Source: Pseudobdellovibrionaceae bacterium (GTDB lineage Bacteria > Bdellovibrionota > Bdellovibrionia > Bdellovibrionales > Bdellovibrionaceae). Taken from it: 64,000 nucleotides of DNA. The notes beneath the pieces were generated by a model. The model was not told the origin of the DNA and ran no database searches. It saw nothing but the letters and a program-made list of their open reading frames with translations. The DNA lies in NCBI GenBank assembly GCA_013359135.1, contig JABWCN010000008.1:1-64000 (forward strand). Reading direction: 5' to 3'. Made by a program: the position numbers and the translations under genes. Shown here piece by piece: positions 26,997 through 35,436 of the stretch. Position 1 is the stretch's first letter; each line of letters begins with the position of its first letter.

Positions 26997-27884
26997 ATGG
27001 ATCTAAACGAAATTAAAAGTTTTATAGCGATTGCCGAGAGTCAGTCGCTAACTCTCGCTGCTCAAAAAGAACATATCCCGAAATCAACATTAAGTCGGCA
27101 TTTACTAAATCTAGAAAATCGCTTGGGAGTTAGTTTACTACAACGAACTACACGTAAAATAAGTCTTACAACATTTGGTAAAGAGTACTACAAAGAATGT
27201 TCGCATTATTTGAAGGCTCTTTACAATGTAGAAAAAGAGCTCATTGAGAACTTCAATGAACCCAAAGGGTTAATTAAATTTACGGCCCCTGTAGAGATTG
27301 GAAATTATGTTGTCTCTGAAACCATCGCAAAATTCTCTCAGCTATATCCTGAAATTCAGCTTCAAATTGAGTTTACCGATAGAGTTGTAGACCTCTTAAA
27401 TGAAGAGTTTGATTTGGCACTTCGAGCTGGTGGTGTCAATGATCAGAGTTTAGTTTGCAAAAAGCTGGGGGGTGATACATTTGTGTTAGTAGCTTCAGAA
27501 AATTATCTCAAGAACAGTGAGAATATTCAAATCCCAGAAGATTTAAAAAACCACAAATGTTGGATTTTTTCACAAATGAAAAAAGGACATGAGTGGAGAT
27601 TATCAAATTCTAGAACCACCAAAACGGTCGTTATAAATAAAAAACTTTTAAATAACTCGATGCAATCTATTAAAAGAATTATAATAGCTGATGGTGGTAT
27701 TGCTTATTTGCCATTAATTTTAGTTAAAGAGTCTATTCTTTCAGGTGAATTAGTTAGAGTGTTAGCAGAATGGAAAAATGAAGTAGGGTCTGTTAATTTG
27801 TGTTATTTCAAAAAGAAGAAAATGCCATTAAGGCTTAGGCTCTTCATTGATTTTATTTATACAGCGATGAGTCCCAAAAAATAA
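26997..27884 (+). CDS. LysR-family transcriptional regulator
   Basis: A 295-residue regulator. The N-terminal winged helix-turn-helix (DLNEIKSFIAIAESQSLTLAAQ through KSTLSRHLLNLENRLGVSLL) is typical, and the effector-binding domain follows from about residue 90. The sequence FTAPVEIGNYVVSETIAKF and the LRAGGVNDQSLVCKKLG segment place it near the AaeR/DmlR-like subgroup. No ligand can be predicted. It diverges from the doxX-pirin unit across a perfect palindrome, so those genes are the likely targets, together with itself. Confidence 0.93.
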   Translation: MDLNEIKSFIAIAESQSLTLAAQKEHIPKSTLSRHLLNLENRLGVSLLQRTTRKISLTTFGKEYYKECSHYLKALYNVEKELIENFNEPKGLIKFTAPVEIGNYVVSETIAKFSQLYPEIQLQIEFTDRVVDLLNEEFDLALRAGGVNDQSLVCKKLGGDTFVLVASENYLKNSENIQIPEDLKNHKCWIFSQMKKGHEWRLSNSRTTKTVVINKKLLNNSMQSIKRIIIADGGIAYLPLILVKESILSGELVRVLAEWKNEVGSVNLCYFKKKKMPLRLRLFIDFIYTAMSPKK

Positions 27885-27913
27885 AAAAGCAGGATAAGAG
27901 CTCCTGCTTTTTT
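27883..27913. terminator. Bidirectional terminator between lysR and tig
   Basis: A perfect 12-bp stem: AAAAAAGCAGGA (27883-27894) with TCCTGCTTTTTT (27902-27913), loop TAAGAGC. A T run ends the arm on both strands, so it can stop the lysR transcript and the convergent tig transcript. Confidence 0.88.
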
Positions 27914-27943
27914 AGATTGTATAAAATAATCCAATTGAAAAAT

Positions 27944-29260
27944 TTAGTTTTCTTCTTCTTTTAATTGTTCTTTGGTCACTTCTTTAATTTTTACAGTTTC
28001 CATAAGTTTTGAGATAACTTTTTCCTCTGTGATTTGGTAAGTAAGGCGACTCATAGTTTCTTCTTTAGAATAGAATTCTCTTATTCTTGATTCGTCAATG
28101 CCGGTTTGCGCTGCATATTCTTGAAACTTTTTATCAACGTCTTCCTGTTTGCAAATAAGGTCATATTTTTTTCCAATGGCATCAACTAGAAAACTAGATT
28201 GAATCATTTCTGTTGCTGTCTTTTCAAAATCTTTATCCCACTTTTCAATGTACTCCTTCAAAGAAACATCATCCATGCCTTGTTGAGCCATTCTTTTCTT
28301 GAAATCTTCAATTAAAGCTAATTTCTGATCTTTTAATAAAGAGCTAGGAACATCGACGGGATTTTCTTTGACAAGAGTTTTTAACAAACGGTTCTTGAAG
28401 GCATCTTCAACACGTTTTTTATCAGAAGCTTCAAGATCTTGTTTAACTACTTTTTTGAATTCCTCAACAGAGTTAACGCCAGTATTAGCAGCCTTAATGA
28501 ACTCATCATTTAATTCTGGAAGCTGTTTAGTTTTAATACCAGTTAATTTAACTTTAAACTCAACTGCTTTACCTTCAAGATCTTTAGAATGATAAGGAGT
28601 TGGGAAGCTTAGTTTTAAAGTTTTTTCTTCGCCAATGTTCATTCCAACAATACCTTCTTCAAAGCCTTCGATAAATTGTTTAGAACCAAGCTCTAAACGG
28701 TGATCTTTACCGCTGCCTCCTTCTAGAGGTTGACCATCAACAAAACCTTCAAAATCTATAACTGAAAGGTCGCCAAGCTGGGCCGGTCGCGTAGTTGCTA
28801 AATCTTCATAAGTGGCTTTAGAGTTTCTCAGATTTTCAACAACTTTATCTACTTGAGCATCGTCAAATTTAAGAATTTCTTTTTCTACAGATAAATTTTC
28901 ATATTTCTTTAGACTAATCTCAGGTCTAATGTCGAAAGTTGCAGAAAAACTAAAATTTTTCTCTTCGCTTAAATCATCAAATTCAAACTCAGGATAAGAG
29001 ATAGGATCAAGTTTGTGTTCAACAAGAGCTTTTACATAATGCATTTGGATAAGATCTTGAACCACATCTTGTTTAACTTTGCTATTGTACATACTTTTAA
29101 TTGCACTAAGAGGAGCTTTACCTTTTCTAAAACCTTTAATAGTGACTTCTTTTTGAATATCATTGAAAATGCGTTCATAGCTTGATTGAACAGTGGTTGA
29201 GGGAACTTCAACATTTAATTTTCTTTGTAATGAGGATAGTTTTTCAACATTAGACTTCAT
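27944..29260 (-). CDS. tig: Trigger factor (ribosome-bound chaperone)
   Basis: The chaperone that meets nascent chains at the ribosome exit. The N-terminal ribosome-binding domain carries the signature loop IKGFRKGKAPLSAIK (the GFRxGKxP motif). The central FKBP-like domain is seen in LGDLSVIDFEGFVDGQPLEGG and EGIVGMNIGEEKTLKLSFP, followed by the helical C-terminal arms. At 438 residues the length is normal. In many bacteria tig is next to clpP-clpX; here those genes lie 23 kb away. AGGAG precedes the ATG, and an inverted copy of CTAGGAG lies further upstream in the leader. Confidence 0.96.
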   Translation of the reverse strand: MKSNVEKLSSLQRKLNVEVPSTTVQSSYERIFNDIQKEVTIKGFRKGKAPLSAIKSMYNSKVKQDVVQDLIQMHYVKALVEHKLDPISYPEFEFDDLSEEKNFSFSATFDIRPEISLKKYENLSVEKEILKFDDAQVDKVVENLRNSKATYEDLATTRPAQLGDLSVIDFEGFVDGQPLEGGSGKDHRLELGSKQFIEGFEEGIVGMNIGEEKTLKLSFPTPYHSKDLEGKAVEFKVKLTGIKTKQLPELNDEFIKAANTGVNSVEEFKKVVKQDLEASDKKRVEDAFKNRLLKTLVKENPVDVPSSLLKDQKLALIEDFKKRMAQQGMDDVSLKEYIEKWDKDFEKTATEMIQSSFLVDAIGKKYDLICKQEDVDKKFQEYAAQTGIDESRIREFYSKEETMSRLTYQITEEKVISKLMETVKIKEVTKEQLKEEEN

Positions 29261-29268
29261 TCTTATAA

Positions 29269-29311
29269 CTCCTAGATTTTTCGGTTACTTTTAAGTCGTG
29301 CATACTAGGAG
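29269..29311 (-). promoter_or_regulatory. Inverted repeat that could mask the tig ribosome site
   Basis: In the tig leader CTCCTAG (29311-29305 on the minus strand) can pair with CTAGGAG (29275-29269), which contains the AGGAG ribosome site. The stem is 7 bp with a 29-base loop. Pairing would hide the ribosome site, so it could be a translation switch; the long loop makes this uncertain. Confidence 0.28.
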
Positions 29312-29355
29312 AGGGATGTTGGAAAATCAAGCATTTAAAGCGAAAAGAGAGGGAA

Positions 29356-30243
29356 ATGCAAAAAATTATCTTTGTGACCGGAAAAGGTGGAGTTGGGAAG
29401 TCAACTTATGCAGCCGTGTTGGCTCAAAAGTACGCCAAATCTGGAAAAAAAACCTTACTTGTTGAGTTGGGTGATCAGAGTTATTACCAAGAATTTTTTT
29501 CATTACCTCAAGGGAAAGTGAATTATAATCCATCGCCATTGGAGTCTAATTTGGATTTGGCACTTTGGTCTGGGGAAGAATGTCTTAAAGAATACGCACT
29601 TTACTTATTAAAATCACCAATGTTGTATAAATTATTTTTTGAAAACAAAGTTTCCAAAACCCTGATTCAAATTGCTCCAGCTCTTCAGGAGCTAGCTATT
29701 CTTGGTAAGATCACGGCTGGGCCTCGTCAGCACGGTCCTCCAGTAAAGCATGAGGTCATTGTAGTTGACTCCTATGCTACGGGTCATTTTCTTTCTTTAA
29801 TGAAAGCTCCTCAGGGGATGGCTGAAACAATTCAATTTGGGCCTATGGGTGAGCAAAGCCGTAGCATTTTAGCGACGCTGAAAAGAGAAGATCTTTGTGA
29901 GTATCATATTGTGACCTTGGCAGAAGAATTACCAATGGTCGAAACTGCAGAGTTGAAATTGAAAATAGAAGTTTTATTGGGCGTCACATGTCACCTTGTT
30001 TTTAATAAAATAGTTCTAACAGAGCTGAGTTCTTCGGAATTAAAATTAGCAGCAACTTCGGAAGTGAAAGCATTAGTTCAAAGTAGCCATTTTATTTCAT
30101 TTTTTAAAAATATTTTGCAGCAACAAGAAAAGTTTATTGGAGAGATTAAAGCTAAAGGACAAAGTTTTCAGATTTTGCCACTAGAAATTAATAAAGAGGT
30201 AGGTGCCTTTTTGCAAGCGCTTGGTGAAAAAGGATGGCAATAA
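29356..30243 (+). CDS. ArsA/GET3-like ATPase, first of a pair
   Basis: A P-loop ATPase of the deviant Walker A class: GKGGVGKST at the N-terminus (about residues 8-16), with the signature lysine near the start of the loop. The region VIVVDSYATGHFLSLMKAPQ matches the ArsA/GET3 switch block, and a methionine/proline-rich segment (GPRQHGPPVKH) precedes it. It is shorter than ArsA, without the duplicated half or clear metalloid-binding cysteines. It overlaps the second ATPase by one base (TAATG), so a heterodimer is plausible. There is no arsenic-resistance gene nearby; function unknown. Confidence 0.85.
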   Translation: MQKIIFVTGKGGVGKSTYAAVLAQKYAKSGKKTLLVELGDQSYYQEFFSLPQGKVNYNPSPLESNLDLALWSGEECLKEYALYLLKSPMLYKLFFENKVSKTLIQIAPALQELAILGKITAGPRQHGPPVKHEVIVVDSYATGHFLSLMKAPQGMAETIQFGPMGEQSRSILATLKREDLCEYHIVTLAEELPMVETAELKLKIEVLLGVTCHLVFNKIVLTELSSSELKLAATSEVKALVQSSHFISFFKNILQQQEKFIGEIKAKGQSFQILPLEINKEVGAFLQALGEKGWQ

Positions 30244-31325
30244 TGATTAAGACAAAAGTGATTGTTTCTATTGGAACGGGTGGTGTTGGGAAAACAACAG
30301 TTTCTGCTGCCCTCGGGTATCGTTTAGCGACCGAGGGTCTTAAGGTCTTAGTTTTGACGATTGATCCTTCTCAGCGCTTGGCTACGACCTTGGGAATTGG
30401 ACAATCTAAAGATATTGTACGTGTGAAGCCTTTTGAAGGAGAGGGGTTATTTAAGGGAGAGCTATACGCCTCTGTTGTTGATCATCAGTCGGTCTTTAAT
30501 GAATTTATTATGAGAGCTGCAAAAAAAGACTCTCAAATTCAAAAGATTATTAATAACAAACTATACAAACAGCTTTCCACAAGTCTAAGTGGTTCTCAAG
30601 AATTTACAGCCTTAGAGAAATTGTATTCTTGTTATGAAACTGGCATCTACGATTATATCATTTTAGATACACCTCCATCCAAACATGCTATTGATTTTTT
30701 GAATGCTCCAGAAAAATTAGCTTCTTTATTTAATGAGAATATTACAAAGTGGTTCAAAGATACTTCTCAAGGAGGTACTTGGCTAAGTTCGTTAATATCT
30801 TCAGGGACTAAACAGGTTCTAAGAGCTTTGGAAATGTTAACTGGTTCGGAATTTATAAAAGAGTTATCTCTATTTTTTACCTACATTAATGATTGGCAAG
30901 ATAAACTTCATGAAAGAACTATCGCTGTTCACTCTTTGTTAACTGGTATGCAGACCGAATTTTATTTGGTAACAGGTGTTGATGATGCTAAGCTAAAAGA
31001 AGCCAGCCAAATCTTACGTTTAATTCGTAAGCAAGGTTACCATCTGACTAAAGTCATAATGAATAAAGCTTTGCCAAGCTGGAATATTGAAGAACCATTA
31101 GATTTGGATCTAATAGTTATAGAGGAGAGTCGTGATGAACTCATCAAATGGCATCAAAAATTTGTCGAACTTTATCTACAAAGAATGACAACTTTAAAAC
31201 TATTTTTTGAACAATTTAAGAAAGAGATACAAGTCGTTACCTTAATTGAATATAATGAACCTATATCTGATATTGTGGGACTTCATCAGTTTGCTAAGAG
31301 TTTAAATCCCGAAATTCAGAATTAA
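30243..31325 (+). CDS. ArsA/GET3-like ATPase, second of a pair
   Basis: A second P-loop ATPase, with GTGGVGKTT near residue 12, followed by VLVLTIDPSQRLATTLGI, the classic ArsA/GET3 switch I. Switch II is in YIILDTPPSKHAIDFLNAPE. At about 360 residues it is the longer partner. I place the start at the ATG overlapping the previous stop (TAATG); an ATG nine bases upstream is also in frame. Such tandem single-domain ATPases could form the two halves of a pseudo-symmetrical dimer. A lipoprotein gene follows 23 bases downstream. Confidence 0.87.
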   Translation: MIKTKVIVSIGTGGVGKTTVSAALGYRLATEGLKVLVLTIDPSQRLATTLGIGQSKDIVRVKPFEGEGLFKGELYASVVDHQSVFNEFIMRAAKKDSQIQKIINNKLYKQLSTSLSGSQEFTALEKLYSCYETGIYDYIILDTPPSKHAIDFLNAPEKLASLFNENITKWFKDTSQGGTWLSSLISSGTKQVLRALEMLTGSEFIKELSLFFTYINDWQDKLHERTIAVHSLLTGMQTEFYLVTGVDDAKLKEASQILRLIRKQGYHLTKVIMNKALPSWNIEEPLDLDLIVIEESRDELIKWHQKFVELYLQRMTTLKLFFEQFKKEIQVVTLIEYNEPISDIVGLHQFAKSLNPEIQN

Positions 31326-31348
31326 CCAATTAAAAATGCGGTAAGATT

Positions 31349-32428
31349 ATGAAAAAAATAGTATATTTGTCAGCGACCATTATTACAGGTTCAGTTTTAT
31401 TTTTTCAAGGTTGTGCTCACAAGGCAGAAGTGTTGAGTTCGGTAAAGGAAGAGGTTCCAATATTAACTCAGGAAGAGCAAGAAATAATAGATATAGAGAA
31501 GTTATTTTATCTTAATGAAGTTGAAAAAATGGAAGTCTTAGTTCTTAACTTCGATAAAAATCATCCAAATTCTACTTTTAGAAATTACTTACAATTATTG
31601 TTAAGTCGTAATTTATATAAATCTAATAAGTTAAGTGACGCTTTGGTTGCAAACATGAAGGTTCAAAATGAAGCTTTTATTGCTAATAAAAAATTGTATT
31701 ACGAGGCTTTATTTTATAGCTCTGATATTTATGAATCACAGGGTAAATATGACAATGTTTTAGCGACTCTAGTTGAGTGTGAGAAAAATAAAGACCTTTT
31801 GAACGAAAAAATTAAATATTTTGAATTGCCTCTTAAGTTAGCAATTAGTTATGCTAGATTAAACCAGAACGATTTAAGCTTGAAGTATTTGAATGAAACG
31901 GAAATAGGGTTAAAAGATTTTCTATCTAAGGGAAATCACACAAGAAAAAGTATTTCACAGCTTTATTATGAAATTGGTTCAGGTACTAATCAGGTTGTAA
32001 GTAATGATTTTTTTATTGAGTTCAAAAAAATTTCTCTTACTTATAAATATTTGATTTATTCGTTAAATCTTCACGAAGATACATTTTCAGATAAAGCTAA
32101 GCAACAACTAATGGAGCAACTGAAATCTACTTGGAATTTAGTTAGTATGGAAGGTACTCAAGAAATTTCTAAGGCTGAAAAAGAGAATATCAAGTTTGTA
32201 AAGCTAACAGAGTTTAGTAAGATGCTCAATGCAATTCAGTTGATGGAACCTCTAGAAGATAAGCAGAAAACTAATTATCAAAAAGAATTTTTTTCATTTG
32301 TAGAGGATTTACAAAACAAAACTTATGAACAGATTTATTCTAATTATAATTATACGCCACCAACTGAGGAATCTTTTAGACATAATGTCTTCAGAGAAAA
32401 GTTACAGTTAGAAGAAGTTAAAAAATAA
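31349..32428 (+). CDS. Lipoprotein with helical repeats
   Basis: A lipid-anchored protein of 359 residues. The signal peptide ends in the lipobox FFQGC, with Cys22 as the modified residue. The mature part is helical, and spacing of segments such as YYEALFYSSDIYESQGKYDNVLATLVE and YARLNQNDLSLKYLNETE suggests TPR-like repeats. No catalytic motif. It follows the ArsA-like pair by 23 bases, so it is probably in the same operon. An outer-membrane-facing scaffold or assembly factor is a reasonable guess, no more. Confidence 0.8.
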   Translation: MKKIVYLSATIITGSVLFFQGCAHKAEVLSSVKEEVPILTQEEQEIIDIEKLFYLNEVEKMEVLVLNFDKNHPNSTFRNYLQLLLSRNLYKSNKLSDALVANMKVQNEAFIANKKLYYEALFYSSDIYESQGKYDNVLATLVECEKNKDLLNEKIKYFELPLKLAISYARLNQNDLSLKYLNETEIGLKDFLSKGNHTRKSISQLYYEIGSGTNQVVSNDFFIEFKKISLTYKYLIYSLNLHEDTFSDKAKQQLMEQLKSTWNLVSMEGTQEISKAEKENIKFVKLTEFSKMLNAIQLMEPLEDKQKTNYQKEFFSFVEDLQNKTYEQIYSNYNYTPPTEESFRHNVFREKLQLEEVKK

Positions 32429-32467
32429 TATACTAGCTAAAGAAGCTGGATTTTAAAGGAATATCAA

Positions 32468-33697
32468 ATGAATTGTTATACAAGAAATGAATTGCATAAA
32501 AAGATTTTAGGAAGAATAGAACCTATTTGTAAATGGTTCAAAGATAAGTCTGAAAACTCTAGATTTCCTATTTACTCAAGTTATGATGTACGGGATTCTG
32601 GTTATAAAGTAGCAAATGTAGATGCTAATATTTATCCTGCTGGTTTTAATAATATTTGTCCTACAGACAAAGAATCAGCTATTGAAATTATGGCTAGCTA
32701 TTTGAATAAAAACTATGGAAGTGGCTTAAAAAAAATTGCTTTGATTACTGAAGAGCACACTCATAATCCTTATTATTGGGATAATGTTCATACAATAAAA
32801 AAACTTTTGGAGGATTCTGGCAAAACGGTCAGAGTTGCTTTTCCTTCAAAATTACCAGATAACTTACTATTAAAAAGTGCGAATGGTTTTGAAGTTCAGG
32901 TAGAATCAGGAACCTATGAAGATTTAATTTTTAAAGACTTTAAACCTGATTTGATTATTAATAATAACGATTTTTCGGAAGCTCATGATGAGTGGGCTAG
33001 GAATATTCATACTCCGCAAAATCCACCTCGAGAATTGGGATGGTATCAAAGAAAGAAAAGCAATTATTTTAAATTTTATAATCAGTTGGTGCATGAGTTT
33101 GCTGATGTAGCACAAATCGACCCTATGCTTTTTGAAGTGAAAACAGAATTTTTTGAACACTTTGATATTGGTGACGAGAATAGTAAACAACATTTAGCAA
33201 TGAAGGTTGATACTTTGATAGAAGCTTTGAAGATTGATTATGAAAAACGCGGATGGAAACAAACTCCATTCGTTTTTGTTAAAAATAATTCTGGAACCTA
33301 TGGTTTAGCTGTAATTAAAGTAGAAAGTGGAAAAGAAGTTCTTGAGTGGTCTTATAAATCTAGAAAAAAAATGAAAGCTGCTAAAGGTGGTAAGGAAGTA
33401 GAAGAGGTTATTATTCAGGAAGGTATTCCTTCTATTGTTGAATCTGATGGTGTAGTTGCAGAGCCAGTTATTTACATGATTGGTTCTGATTTAGCTGGTG
33501 GTTTTTTAAGAACGCACGGAGAAAAATCTGCAACGGAAAGTTTAAACTCTCCAGGTGCTATTTATAAACGTCTTTGTGTTAGTGATCTTGCTATTAGACC
33601 AGAAGGTTGTCCTATGGAAAATGTTTATGGTTGGACGTCTAAGTTAGGTGCATTAGCTATAACGTATGAGGCTAAAGCTATGGGCGTTTCATTTTAA
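32468..33697 (+). CDS. gshA: Glutamate-cysteine ligase, GshA type
   Basis: It catalyses the first step of glutathione synthesis, joining glutamate to cysteine with ATP. The sequence SSYDVRDSGYKVANVDANIYPAGFNN at residues about 36-62 matches the proteobacterial GshA family (the one found in beta-proteobacteria), unlike the E. coli enzyme. Later blocks ITEEHTHNPYYWDNV, FVKNNSGTYGLAVIKV and the C-terminal ENVYGWTSKLGALAITYEA are consistent. About 409 residues is near the family length. No gshB gene follows; glutathione synthetase must be elsewhere or absent. ATG start with an AAAGGA ribosome site. Confidence 0.85.
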   Translation: MNCYTRNELHKKILGRIEPICKWFKDKSENSRFPIYSSYDVRDSGYKVANVDANIYPAGFNNICPTDKESAIEIMASYLNKNYGSGLKKIALITEEHTHNPYYWDNVHTIKKLLEDSGKTVRVAFPSKLPDNLLLKSANGFEVQVESGTYEDLIFKDFKPDLIINNNDFSEAHDEWARNIHTPQNPPRELGWYQRKKSNYFKFYNQLVHEFADVAQIDPMLFEVKTEFFEHFDIGDENSKQHLAMKVDTLIEALKIDYEKRGWKQTPFVFVKNNSGTYGLAVIKVESGKEVLEWSYKSRKKMKAAKGGKEVEEVIIQEGIPSIVESDGVVAEPVIYMIGSDLAGGFLRTHGEKSATESLNSPGAIYKRLCVSDLAIRPEGCPMENVYGWTSKLGALAITYEAKAMGVSF

Positions 33698-33762
33698 AAC
33701 TAGGTCTAAGGCGAGTGTTAATAAAATTAGTCCTAGGGTAGAATGTAAACATGGGGGGCTGA

Positions 33763-34401
33763 TTGAAAATTTATGTTATGATTTTTGCTTCATTTTTGGT
33801 TGGTATGTTTATTGTTAACCAATCCAATGAGAAATTTATGATTTCAAGAACTCCATCCGCGATAAGGCAGCAGTATGACTTTACTAATCTCCGTGGTTCC
33901 TCTCTGGAAGTAGCTATGAGAGAAAGAGTTATAAGCCAAATTGAAGTAATTAAATCTAACGAAGGTTTTGGGTTATCTTTAGGGCATTTTGCACTTCGAA
34001 ACTCTTTGGGAGATAGTCTTCTGGGGTGTCAATTTTATAACAAGGTGACATTAACTTTTGAAGCCGAGGGCGTTGCTATTAATGGTGTTAAGCCTACAAT
34101 GCAGGTGGATGGACCATGTGAAAACACAGAGGATTTAACTAAAATAAAAGCTGTTATGATTCCATTTAGGACGTTGATGAAAGAGAGCCCAGCCGATGGT
34201 GACTATAATTTTACCCAACCTAAACCAGTGAGTATCAAGCTCCTTAATTTGGCAGATAATTGGCCCGATATGTGGCATCTGGTTGGTGTGACATTACATT
34301 CTTCATTTTCAGATTCCGAGGCTCAGGGTGGTCAATTTATTATTGATAGAAGTGAAATTCAAAAGATCATTGGTCAGGCTTTGTTAATTAATTTTCAATA
34401 G
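33763..34401 (+). CDS. Membrane-anchored protein, unknown
   Basis: A 212-residue protein with an N-terminal hydrophobic segment (IYVMIFASFLVGMFIVN) followed by a polar extracytoplasmic domain. The start is taken as TTG at 33763, with a G-rich ribosome site eight bases upstream; an ATG at 33778 is the alternative. The domain contains LSLGHFALRNSLGDSLLGCQFYNKVTLTF and a second cysteine in QVDGPCENTED that could pair with it. The remainder is mostly beta-strand in pattern. No family recognised; probably periplasmic. Confidence 0.72.
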   Translation: MKIYVMIFASFLVGMFIVNQSNEKFMISRTPSAIRQQYDFTNLRGSSLEVAMRERVISQIEVIKSNEGFGLSLGHFALRNSLGDSLLGCQFYNKVTLTFEAEGVAINGVKPTMQVDGPCENTEDLTKIKAVMIPFRTLMKESPADGDYNFTQPKPVSIKLLNLADNWPDMWHLVGVTLHSSFSDSEAQGGQFIIDRSEIQKIIGQALLINFQ

Positions 34402-34433
34402 ACTAATTAATCTGAGTACAGATATAGATAGTT

Positions 34434-35414
34434 ATGAAAGAAAATATAAGCTCTTTTGGAAGGCCTTTTTGGGATTTACATCCACACTCTCAAACTCTTT
34501 TTGGACATTTAAAAAAAGAAAAGCCAATACGCGAAAATTTTGAAAAAATCATTCTTGATACACTTGATGGTGATAAGTTGCTTTTAAAAACTCATAGAAG
34601 AAACCCCAAAAAATGGGTGATTTTAGCTCACGGTTTGGCAGGAAGTAGTGAGTCTAGTTATATAAATAGATTTACAGCACAATTTTTGACAAAGCAAATT
34701 TCAGTTCTCAGGTTTAATCATAGAAATTGTGGTGACTCTATGGGGCTTTCCAGAAAACCTTATCATTCTGGACGTGGTGAAGATCTCTTGGTTGCTGTGA
34801 AATACCTTCAGGATCATTATCCGCAATGTGAAATTGTTCTTGTTGGGTTTTCACTTAGTGGTAATGTGGTTTTAGATGCCCTTTGCCGATTTGAAAATGA
34901 AATGAATATTAAGCTCGCTGTCTGCGTTAATGGTCCAATTGATTTGAAGGCCTCAGCAGCACGTCTATCTTTAAAAGAAAATAGTATCTACAACTTTTAT
35001 TTTCTTAACCTACTTCGGATATTTAATTTTAAACTTTATCAAAAAGGATTACTTAATTTGTCTTTCAAGGAGAGTGTGGCTAAGTTGCCTTTGGATGCTA
35101 AACTGATCGAGTACGATGATTTGTATACGGCACCGCTTTCGGGATACAAGAATGCTATGGATTATTATGAACAGTGTTCTACCATAAAAAAAATATCTAA
35201 GATAAATACTGCCACGGTTTTGATTACTGCCGAAGATGATCCTATCATACCAGTATCTAGTTACCAGGAATTGTTGCTTCCTAAAAATGTTGAAAGATTT
35301 ATACAGCCGTTCGGAGGTCATTTGGGTTACATGGTTAACTCATCTACTCCCTACGGTAATAAACGTTGGTTAGATTGGTTTTTAGGCGAAAAAATTTCTA
35401 ACGCTTTAAAATAG
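34434..35414 (+). CDS. Alpha/beta hydrolase, YheT-like
   Basis: A cytoplasmic serine hydrolase. The N-terminal HPHSQTLFGHL is the usual YheT/EMB8 opening. The oxyanion segment HGLAGSSESSYINRF precedes the nucleophile elbow GFSLSGNVVLDAL (Ser of G-F-S-L-S). The acid is in TAEDDPIIPVSSY and the histidine in PFGGHLGYM, so the triad is complete. Substrates of this family are esters or lipids but are mostly unknown. At 326 residues it has normal length. It follows the unknown gene at 33763 by 32 bases and may share its transcript. Confidence 0.9.
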   Translation: MKENISSFGRPFWDLHPHSQTLFGHLKKEKPIRENFEKIILDTLDGDKLLLKTHRRNPKKWVILAHGLAGSSESSYINRFTAQFLTKQISVLRFNHRNCGDSMGLSRKPYHSGRGEDLLVAVKYLQDHYPQCEIVLVGFSLSGNVVLDALCRFENEMNIKLAVCVNGPIDLKASAARLSLKENSIYNFYFLNLLRIFNFKLYQKGLLNLSFKESVAKLPLDAKLIEYDDLYTAPLSGYKNAMDYYEQCSTIKKISKINTATVLITAEDDPIIPVSSYQELLLPKNVERFIQPFGGHLGYMVNSSTPYGNKRWLDWFLGEKISNALK

Positions 35415-35436
35415 CTCACAAGATCTTAATGACGTA

